Assembly (NCBI GenBank): GCA_016712345.1
Contig: JADJRH010000011.1
Coordinates: forward strand, 4,712,001-4,776,000
Reading direction: 5' to 3'
From: Polyangiaceae bacterium
GTDB taxonomy: Bacteria; Myxococcota_A; Polyangia; Polyangiales; Polyangiaceae
DNA length: 64,000 nt
This document shows, one piece after another, positions 53,920 through 61,172 of this stretch; position 1 is the first letter of the stretch, and every line of letters begins with the position of its first letter. Under the pieces are notes generated by a model. The model had not been told where the DNA came from. It did no database searches and was given only the letters and a program-made list of their open reading frames with translations. The position numbers and the translations under genes are program-made.

Positions 53920-53935
53920 AGCAACGGGCATACCA
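53920..53935 (-). promoter_or_regulatory. Sigma54 promoter of the lipase gene
   Basis: On the minus strand this reads TGGTATGCCCGTTGCT, with GG at -24 and GC at -12 exactly ten bases apart, and the TTGCW box intact. The predicted transcript starts about 42 bases before the ATG at 53867. The GATC array is just upstream. Confidence 0.65.
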
Positions 53936-53966
53936 TGTAGATGCGGCGCGCATTCCAGGTGCAGGT

Positions 53967-54022
53967 GATCAACCGATCTCCTGAATGGATCAATCGATCG
54001 GTACTTCGGTGATCAACTGATC
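53967..54022. promoter_or_regulatory. Array of three GATC-N4-GATC boxes (copy 1)
   Basis: GATCAACCGATC (53967), GATCAATCGATC (53988) and GATCAACTGATC (54011), spaced 21 and 23 bases apart, so all lie on one helix face. The array sits between the divergent lipase and kinase genes. A similar array is at 57259-57321. Confidence 0.7.
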
Positions 54023-54069
54023 GAAAGCCTGCCTCCGCGCTGGACGAAGGGCCTTGCCGTCGGGTAGGC

Positions 54070-56715
54070 TTGCCGGCCGTGCTTTCCCCTCCCGCCGACC
54101 AAACACCTCCCACCGATCCCGGGGCGCCTGTCCTGCTTGATGTGGCTCGGGTCGACCTTCCGGTGGGTCACGTGTTGGCCGAGCGTTACGAGGTGCTTGA
54201 GCGCGTCGGCGCCGGTGGCATGGGTACGGTTTACCGCGTGTTTGACCGCGCCCTTTCAGAAGAAGTGGCGCTCAAAGTGCTGCGCCCTGAATTGGCGGGC
54301 GACCCGCGCGCCATCGAACGGTTTGTGCGCGAAGTGAAGCTCGCGCGGAAAATCGCTCACCCGAACGTGTGCCGTATCTTCGATCTTGGAACGGCCGACG
54401 GCATTGCGTTTCTTACGATGGAGTTGCTCGGGGGAGAAAGCCTACGTCGGCGCATCACACGCGGGGTAGATCCTCCCGGCGAGCGTCTGCGCCTGTTAGT
54501 TGAAATCGCGCGGGGTCTTTCGGCGGTGCACGCGGAGGGCATTCTGCACCGTGACTTGAAACCTGAAAACGTGCTCGTGCGCGGTGACGGCACCGCCGTG
54601 GTTTCAGATTTTGGCTTGGCCATTCTACCCAACGAAGCGTCGGGTTCTACCCTTACTGCGGGAACTCCGCTTTACATGTCGCCCGAGCAGCTTCGCGGCG
54701 AACCTGTCACTGTCAAAAGTGATATATTCGCCCTTGGCCTTGTTGGGTTTGAATTGCTGACGGGCGAGCGGCCTTTTGGTAATGGACCACCGGCCGTCGT
54801 CACCAGCGCCATCCTTCGCGACCCACCAAAAACACCACAATTTAGCGGCCTAGGGGAACGCGAGTCAAACGCGCTCGCGGAGATCTTGTCACGAGCGCTT
54901 GCGAAAAACGCCGACGATCGCTGGCCCGGCGCGGGCGAATTTGTGAGCGCCGTTTCCCAACTGGCTCTCTCCCACTCTGAAACAACGGCAACCGCTGGAA
55001 AAGCACCTGACTCGGTGATAGCCAAAACCCAAACCTCTCACCCGGCCCAATCTACCCATGCGGTCAGACGCCGTTCCGTATCCGTCGGGGGCGTTACGTT
55101 GGTTGGGGTCATCGCGGTGGTGGTGTTTGGTTGGTTCTACAGTCAAGCGTTACCCGTCAGGTTTCGCTCAGGGGACGCACTTGGGGCGCCGAGCGGGGCG
55201 TCTTCGGCTTCAAATTCTCGACCCGACGACAAGCCCGTCGGGGTGACGGTGGCAGTGCAGCCCTTTGAAAATCGAACAGGCGACGCGGCGTTCGACTCAC
55301 TCGCGCTCGACGCCGCGGAAGCGGCCAAAAACGCTCTAAGGACTGTCAATCTTACCCATATTGCCGAACCGGGGGCAAGCGCCGACTGGGCGCTTTACGC
55401 TGTCCTTTCGAAGCACGAAAGACGCCTTCGCCTGACAGGTCAACTCCGCCGGGAAGGTGGCCCGGCCGAACCTGCGTTTGAAGTGGAGACCGGTGAACTG
55501 GACCGTCAGACTTTACTCGACGGGGTACAAGGTCGAGCCGCGGCGGAAGGTCGACTGCTTGCCGCGGCGGAGGAGCGACGCCTTCGAATGGAGGGGTGTT
55601 TAGGCGCGGCTCATGAGCCGCTGCAAGCCTATTATCGACTGATTGGTCCCCGCGCCAGAGGCACCCATGTTGATGCGGGTCTACCCTTGATTGAGACGGC
55701 CATCCGCTCCGACAATCGCTGCGCACCGGCGCATGTAGAACGCGCGCGTCTGCTTTCGCTGCGCGGCAGTCGGACTCGAAGTGAAACCGATCTGAATGAA
55801 GCAGACGCTTCGCTCAAAACCGCGCTCAACTCGTCACCGGGCGATGTGGATGCCCTGGCTTTCCGCTGCCAGTTGGCGGTGTTTCAACTCAACTTCACGG
55901 AAATACCGGCGGACGCGGACATCGCCGCGGCGGAGCAAAGTTGCCTTGAAGCGCTGCGAGCTTCACCTTCTTCGGCGGCTGTCAGGGTGTTTCTCGCTCG
56001 GCTCTACGATCGCCGATGCGATGATGAGCGGGCCATGAAAATTTTGGAAGAAGCGGTTTCTCTCGACCGGGCTGTGGCAGGCAGCGCACTCGCTCACCTG
56101 GCGGAGTTAACCCTTCAAAACGGCCGGCTCTACGTTGCTGAACGCGCGAGCGCAGAACTGCTAGGTTTGCAAGAAGAAGAAAAGCGCCTCGGAAGCGCTT
56201 CACTGTCGCGCCGGGCCGGGTATGACCCGGTTGAAAACGCTCACTTCATCCACGCGGAGGTATTGCTTGGGTTGGGGCGCGATGCGGAAGCGGCGACAGC
56301 GCTTCGAGCTGAATTGCGGGATATTGGAGCGGCGTCTACCCACGCGCTTGTGGAGTTTGCGGCGCTCGTCGGACTCGACAGCATTGAGAGTCGTGCCGGT
56401 AAGACCGTGCGACCCGAAGACAGGGCGCGTCGAACATCCCTTGAAGCTGAATTGAACAATATGGTCAAAGCCGATTCATCCGCCGCTGTCCAAGTGGGTG
56501 GCGCCCTTTTATGGATTGACTCTGAAGCGGCGATTTATTGGCTGAACCGGGCGGCGCCACCCGCTCGATCATGTACCGCCGCTATCAGTCAGGCCGTGAT
56601 GTTTGGGGTGTCCGGCCGGCGCGACAAAGCTCGCGCTCTACTCAATACGTGTACACCTCAAACTGAAACAGAGCGCGCCTGCCTTGTGTGGGGCACGCGG
56701 CGGGCCGGGTTATAA
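54070..56715 (+). CDS. Ser/Thr protein kinase with TM helix and TPR region
   Basis: 881 residues. The kinase domain (about 40-300) has glycine loop RVGAGGMGTV, Lys69, HRD at 160-162 and DFG at 180-182, all intact. A transmembrane helix is at about 341-357. The extracytoplasmic or distal part has a segment resembling the FlgO/adenylate-cyclase-associated sugar-binding fold (VTVAVQPFENRTGDAAFDSLALDAAEAAKNAL) and then TPR-like helices to the C-terminus. TTG 54070 starts the ORF; GTG 54079 is also possible. It shares its upstream region, with the GATC array, with the lipase gene. Confidence 0.92.
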   Translation: MPAVLSPPADQTPPTDPGAPVLLDVARVDLPVGHVLAERYEVLERVGAGGMGTVYRVFDRALSEEVALKVLRPELAGDPRAIERFVREVKLARKIAHPNVCRIFDLGTADGIAFLTMELLGGESLRRRITRGVDPPGERLRLLVEIARGLSAVHAEGILHRDLKPENVLVRGDGTAVVSDFGLAILPNEASGSTLTAGTPLYMSPEQLRGEPVTVKSDIFALGLVGFELLTGERPFGNGPPAVVTSAILRDPPKTPQFSGLGERESNALAEILSRALAKNADDRWPGAGEFVSAVSQLALSHSETTATAGKAPDSVIAKTQTSHPAQSTHAVRRRSVSVGGVTLVGVIAVVVFGWFYSQALPVRFRSGDALGAPSGASSASNSRPDDKPVGVTVAVQPFENRTGDAAFDSLALDAAEAAKNALRTVNLTHIAEPGASADWALYAVLSKHERRLRLTGQLRREGGPAEPAFEVETGELDRQTLLDGVQGRAAAEGRLLAAAEERRLRMEGCLGAAHEPLQAYYRLIGPRARGTHVDAGLPLIETAIRSDNRCAPAHVERARLLSLRGSRTRSETDLNEADASLKTALNSSPGDVDALAFRCQLAVFQLNFTEIPADADIAAAEQSCLEALRASPSSAAVRVFLARLYDRRCDDERAMKILEEAVSLDRAVAGSALAHLAELTLQNGRLYVAERASAELLGLQEEEKRLGSASLSRRAGYDPVENAHFIHAEVLLGLGRDAEAATALRAELRDIGAASTHALVEFAALVGLDSIESRAGKTVRPEDRARRTSLEAELNNMVKADSSAAVQVGGALLWIDSEAAIYWLNRAAPPARSCTAAISQAVMFGVSGRRDKARALLNTCTPQTETERACLVWGTRRAGL

Positions 56716-57081
56716 ACCAAGTTTGCCACACGTCAAACCTGAAGCCTGACACTGCCCGCCGTCGGGAACGCAGGACTTTGGATCACAATTGGTATCGATC
56801 CCATCACCGCAAACGTCGTAGGCGCCGGGATGGATAGAAGCGTTATTGTCGTTGCAGTCGCTCTCTTTTGCGTCTCCGGCAAAATACCCATCGCCGTCGG
56901 CATCCACCGGTTCATCATCTGGTTCATCGCCACCTGAGTCGCCGGGAAGCAGCGCTCCGGGGGCCTCAGCGACGCTCTCGTCGTCGTCCGCTTCGGAATC
57001 TGCAGGGTCGACGGGAGACACGCAGCCGGCGAATTGGAGGGCAAACAGAACACCCACAACGAACTGGAGAAAGCGGGACAT
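56710..57081 (-). CDS. Small MopE-like metal-binding-motif lipoprotein
   Basis: 123 residues from ATG 57081. The lipobox is LQFAGC. An acidic linker is followed by the MopE-type putative metal-binding motif DADGDGYFAGD with DCNDNNASIHPGAYDVCGDG and DTNCD. In methanotroph MopE related sequence binds copper; the metal here is unknown. Its 3' end overlaps that of the kinase gene by six bases. A near-consensus sigma54 promoter and a GATC array lie upstream. Confidence 0.82.
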   Translation of the reverse strand: MSRFLQFVVGVLFALQFAGCVSPVDPADSEADDDESVAEAPGALLPGDSGGDEPDDEPVDADGDGYFAGDAKESDCNDNNASIHPGAYDVCGDGIDTNCDPKSCVPDGGQCQASGLTCGKLGL

Positions 57082-57109
57082 GTTGGCAGGGGGCATGTTC
57101 GCTCTATTC

Positions 57110-57125
57110 AGCAACACCCTTGCCA
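57110..57125 (-). promoter_or_regulatory. Sigma54 promoter of the MopE-like gene
   Basis: On the minus strand this reads TGGCAAGGGTGTTGCT. Only one base differs from TGGCAC-N5-TTGCW, and GG-N10-GC is exact. The predicted start lies about 20 bases before the ATG. The GATC boxes are 130-200 bases further upstream, a usual distance for activator sites. Confidence 0.75.
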
Positions 57126-57258
57126 AGGCAAGCGTTTCTCACAAACCGTCTGGACGAATTACAATTGAAGTGGCTTGGTGCTCGCGTAAGAGCGCGTAAA
57201 AGCGTTCTTACCGTCCTGCAGGTGAGGCGCCTCAGCAACCCGATCTGACGGAGACACC

Positions 57259-57321
57259 GATCGCATGATTGAGAGCAATCGATCATTCGATCACTTGAAT
57301 GGATCGATCGATCACTCGATC
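57259..57321. promoter_or_regulatory. Array of GATC-N4-GATC boxes (copy 2)
   Basis: GATCGCATGATT (57259, last base off), GATCATTCGATC (57281), GATCGATCGATC (57302) and an overlapping GATCACTCGATC (57310). The first three are 22 and 21 bases apart, as in copy 1. The two arrays also share TGAATGGATCRATCGATC. Confidence 0.7.
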
Positions 57322-57341
57322 GAGAAATCACCGGCCCCGCT

Positions 57342-59177
57342 TCACTCGTCGCGATCGGAGCGAAGCCCAAATCGCTCGGCCCGCCGCTTGAGCATGATGC
57401 GCGTGATCCCCAAGATTCGCGCTGCCTCCGCGAGATTGCCCTTTGCCGTCGTCAGCGCTTCTTGAACGAGCGCGCGTTCGGTAGGCTCCAATGCCGCGAA
57501 ACGCTCGGCCGGCGTAGCCACCGCCTGCGGAGGCGCGCTCGATCGGACCGCGGTTGGACGAAGTGATACAGGTGCTCCACGGATGCGGGCCGACAGATCC
57601 CAGACTTCAACGAGAGGCCCGGATGCCACAATCGCCGCGCGTTCGGCTTCATTTTGGAGTTCACGCACATTGCCGGGCCAAGAGTGCGCTTCAAGCGCCT
57701 CCAATGCTTCCGTAGAAAAGCCGACAAGAGCCTTTTCAAGCCGTCGCGCCGACCGTAGCAAAAACCGCTTGGCCAAGAGGGCAATATCACCGGCTCGGTC
57801 CCTCAGCGGCGGTACCTGAACGTCTACCACATGAAGCCGGTAGTATAGATCTTCACGAAATCTGCCCGCCTCCACTTCACGCCAGAGATCTTTGTGCGAA
57901 GCCGCAAAAATCCGAACATCCACGCGGGTAGGTCGCTCTGCCCCGAGGGGTTGCACTTCACGCTCCTGAATGGCTCGCAGCACTTTCGACTGAGTGGCGG
58001 GACTGATCTCGCCAATCTCGTCGAGAAACAAGGTACCTCGATGAGCCAATACAAACGCGCCGCGCCGCGATTTGTCGGCTCCGGTGAACGCACCTGACGT
58101 ATGACCAAACAGTTCACTTTCCACCGATTGCTCGTGCAACGCAGCACAGCTCAGCGCCACAAATGGCTGCTCCGCGCGGGGAGACAACGCATGAAGGGCG
58201 CGCGCGACCAATTCTTTGCCAGTTCCACTCTCACCGTGAATCACCACGTGGGCGTCGGCCGCGGCCACGTTTCGAAGGGTTAACCGGAGCCGCTCCACGG
58301 CCGCACTGTCCCCTTCCAAAGCCGCCAGCGGCGAACCTGGCCGCAATGCTTCGGCGACGGCGTCGGCACTTTGAAAGCGCTCCGCACTCGACAACACGGC
58401 CGCGCAAAGGCGACCCAAGGCCACCATCCATTCAAGGTCTGCATCCCCAAACCGATTTACCTTACCCCGATCGTCCACATACAGTATTCCAAGAACCCGT
58501 CCCGACGCACAAACGGGGGCTGCCATTGCGCTCCGCACGCGTTGACGGGCCAGTGTTTGACTGGTTTCTGGCTCGCGTACAATAATGGCACTCTGCCGCG
58601 AGAGCACCGCTGTGTGGACATCGCGAGCAAAGGTGACAGATTCTTCGGACCCGGGACGTGCGTACACAACCGTGTGAAGGCCGCCCGGTTCACACAGACC
58701 TACCGCCCCGCGCTCGGCCCCCAGCACATCTACCACGCCGCGCAACAAGCCCCGCAACAACGATTCGGTATCAGACAGGTCGGCCACAGCCCGCGCGAGG
58801 TCATAAAACAATCGAAGCTTCGCGTCCGCCCCCGGCGGTGACCCGTCGGTGTTGGCAATTGTTGGCAATTCACGAACGACTTCAGAAACCTCACCCTCCG
58901 CGTGAAACCGCAACAACGTGTCGCCCAACTGCACGTGATCGCCGTCTGCCAATGTGCGGGACGTGACACGCTCGCGGTTGACATAGGTGCCGTGCGATGA
59001 CCCAAGGTCAACCAAGATCCAGTCACCGTCCTTCGACTCAAACCGCGCGTGACGGCGCGAAACCTTGGCGTCGCCGAGCACGATCTGACACCCATCTTCG
59101 CGGCCTACACACAGGCCATGTTCAATGCGAATGGCCTCACCTTTTCGAGGCCCGCTGGCAATTACAATGCGCGGCAT
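57342..59177 (-). CDS. FHA-GAF-sigma54 activator (enhancer-binding protein)
   Basis: 611 residues. The FHA domain (about 20-95) has GREDGCQIVLGDAKVSRRHARFE and GSSHGTYVN, which binds phospho-Thr, so a Ser/Thr kinase should control it. A GAF domain follows (about 125-270). The AAA+ domain has Walker A GESGTGKE (315-322), the sigma54-contacting loop GAFTGA (362-367) and Walker B LFLDEIGE (383-390). A Fis-type helix-turn-helix closes it (LAEAARILGITRIMLKRRAERFG). It is likely to act at the sigma54 promoters at 53920 and 57110. The kinase at 54070 is an obvious candidate input. Confidence 0.95.
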   Translation of the reverse strand: MPRIVIASGPRKGEAIRIEHGLCVGREDGCQIVLGDAKVSRRHARFESKDGDWILVDLGSSHGTYVNRERVTSRTLADGDHVQLGDTLLRFHAEGEVSEVVRELPTIANTDGSPPGADAKLRLFYDLARAVADLSDTESLLRGLLRGVVDVLGAERGAVGLCEPGGLHTVVYARPGSEESVTFARDVHTAVLSRQSAIIVREPETSQTLARQRVRSAMAAPVCASGRVLGILYVDDRGKVNRFGDADLEWMVALGRLCAAVLSSAERFQSADAVAEALRPGSPLAALEGDSAAVERLRLTLRNVAAADAHVVIHGESGTGKELVARALHALSPRAEQPFVALSCAALHEQSVESELFGHTSGAFTGADKSRRGAFVLAHRGTLFLDEIGEISPATQSKVLRAIQEREVQPLGAERPTRVDVRIFAASHKDLWREVEAGRFREDLYYRLHVVDVQVPPLRDRAGDIALLAKRFLLRSARRLEKALVGFSTEALEALEAHSWPGNVRELQNEAERAAIVASGPLVEVWDLSARIRGAPVSLRPTAVRSSAPPQAVATPAERFAALEPTERALVQEALTTAKGNLAEAARILGITRIMLKRRAERFGLRSDRDE

Positions 59178-59292
59178 GCTTTAGCTATCATCGAAGAGTC
59201 TTGCAGCCAAGTAAAGGACCAGCTCGGGCAAGCCCCAAAAAGAAGCCGTAGGGGACCGCCGCCGGGCACATTCTTGGCCGGCGGGGCACGTG

Positions 59293-60370
59293 TCAGGCCT
59301 TGGGTAGAGTGGCCGCCGGGTCTTGATAATACCGGCGCTGAGCCCACAGGGCCACGTTGACCAACGCAATCAACACCGGCACCTCAACAAGCGGCCCGAT
59401 GACTGCGGCAAACGCGGCACCTGAATGAATGCCAAAACTCGCAATGGCCACAGCAATCGCCAATTCAAAATTATTGGAAGCCGCGGTAAACGACAACGTG
59501 GCAGATTGTTTATAATCGGCGCCTACCCGTTTGCTCATGAAAAACGAAACGGCAAACATCACCACAAAGTAAATGAGCAACGGCGCCGCAATGCGAAGCA
59601 CATCAAACGGGAGTTGAACGATCGTTTCGCCTTTGAGAGAGAACATCACCACAATGGTAAATAAGAGCGAAACAAGGGTGATCGGACTGATGCGCGGTAC
59701 AAATTTTTTCTCATACCAGTCACGCCCTTTGGCTTGTACAAACACCCGCCGCGTTATAAACCCGGCGGCGAATGGGATGCCCAGGTAGATCGCAACGCTC
59801 TTGGCAATTTCACCAATGGTAATGTTGACAACCGCCCCTTTGAGGCCCAGCCACGCGGGCACCAGTGTTGCAAAAAAGTAAGCGTACACTGAAAAGAACA
59901 AAACCTGAAAAATGGAGTTGAATGCCACAAGGCCGGCGCAATATTCAGTGTCGCCTTTGGCCAGGTCATTCCACACGATCACCATGGCAATGCAGCGCGC
60001 GAGGCCAATTAAAATAAGGCCCAGCATATACTCAGGCTTGTCGCGCAGAAAAACTACCGCCAAGCCAAACATGAGCAGCGGACCGATAATCCAGTTTTGT
60101 ACAAGCGACAGGGCAAGCACTCGCTTGTTGCGAAAAACGCGGCCCAACTCTTCGTAACGCACTTTGGCAAGCGGTGGGTACATCATCAGCACAAGGCCAA
60201 TGGCAATGGGTATAGAGGTTGTACCCACGCTCATCCGATTGAGCGCCGCGGTAAAGCCCGGAGCCACAAACCCGAGAGCAATACCAAGCGCCATGGCCGC
60301 AAAGATCCAAAGCGTCAGGTACCTATCCAAAAGAGAGTTTGCCAAGAAGCCCGGCTTTTTCGGTCGTCAT
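59293..60370 (-). CDS. acr3: Acr3-type arsenite efflux permease, N-terminal frameshift
   Basis: Exports arsenite across the inner membrane. About ten transmembrane helices are present, with the Acr3 signature GLARCIAMVIVWNDLAKGDTEY containing the catalytic Cys, and TAASNNFELAIAVAI. The continuous frame begins with TTG at 60345. A better N-terminus, MTTEKAGLLGKLS, begins at ATG 60370 behind AGGAAG but in another frame. The two join at a TCTTTT run (about 60329-60334), where dropping one T gives KLSLDRYLTLWIF. One inserted base, real or erroneous, explains this. No ars regulator or reductase gene is adjacent. Confidence 0.88.
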
Positions 60371-60529
60371 GAACTTCCTACACGGTCAATTATCCGATCT
60401 TGTTCACCCGCGCTAGCAAACACCAGCAGCCAAGACCAACACGTGGGGCCTGCGAGACCGATGGCGGGCACGTTCTAAATTCCAAGTGCGGCCCGAATAG
60501 ACGCCAAGGTCCGGCGGCTCACAGGCACG

Positions 60530-60720
60530 CGGGAACCGATCGTGAAACCCCCCGTGTCGAAAAGCCGTTTATTCTACCGCACACCCCGCAACGGCACCAC
60601 CCACGGTAATGTTTTTCAGTTCTGGAACCAGTGCGGGGGCGAGGCCGTGAGGGAGGCTAAGTTGGAGCAGGGTAGAAAAGGTAAGGCCCGGCTCGGCGAC
60701 ACATACGCACGATTCGGGTC
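60530..60720 (-). pseudogene. Relic of an FAD-binding oxidoreductase (DHCR24/FAD_binding_4-like)
   Basis: On the minus strand the sequence reads CVAEPGLTFSTLLQLSLPHG, then APALVPELKNITVGGAVAGC and AVE, an FAD_binding_4 core typical of delta-24-sterol-reductase-like proteins. An in-frame TAA (60569-60571) follows, and then TAFRHGGFHDRF, which continues the expected family sequence (normally close to MSFRYGGFHD). Both ends are lost, and no frame extends the similarity. It is therefore a true decayed fragment and not a short gene. Confidence 0.65.
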
Positions 60721-61023
60721 GCAAACCCCATATTGGGGTTGGTAATGAAGTGGCTGTCCATACTCGGGAACCAATCGTCGGAGTTCGGGCAAGCGCCAAA
60801 CGGGGCACGCTCATGAAGGCCCAGGTTAACCCCGACCATGAGCGCAACGTTGAGCCATTCGCCCGTGTTAAACGGTTTCGCGAATGTCAGGCCGCGCGCG
60901 CCACCCTGCGACCGCGATTTTTTGGCGATCCACACGGGGGCCTCTGGCATCGTTGTCGCGGGCGTAGGTGCTTACGCGTGCGCAAGCCGCGGGATTCGTG
61001 CTGCTCCTCGCATAGGCACGGAA

Positions 61024-61035
61024 CCTGTATACAGG
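61024..61035. promoter_or_regulatory. 12-bp perfect palindrome upstream of protease
   Basis: CCTGTATACAGG, 138 bases before the protease start. It could be a regulator site or coincidence; no matching copy was seen in the window. Confidence 0.35.
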
Positions 61036-61172
61036 GGGCCGTCCGGCAGCTGGTGAGACAGCGCGCCGGGCGCTTGTCCTTGTTCCTTACTTAGTCCCTT
61101 ACGGGCAGCGCCGCCCCGGTATTTCACCGGCCAGGCAGGATGCTCGTGTCACGTGTTTTGGAGGGTTGATCT

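Larger units (their letters stand above)
60371..61172. other. Intergenic region with a gene relic
   Basis: About 800 bases. On the minus strand at 60530-60720 lies a decayed FAD-oxidoreductase fragment. A 12-bp perfect palindrome lies at 61024-61035. The rest shows no gene. The protease gene at 61173 has GGAGGG seven bases before its ATG. Confidence 0.6.
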
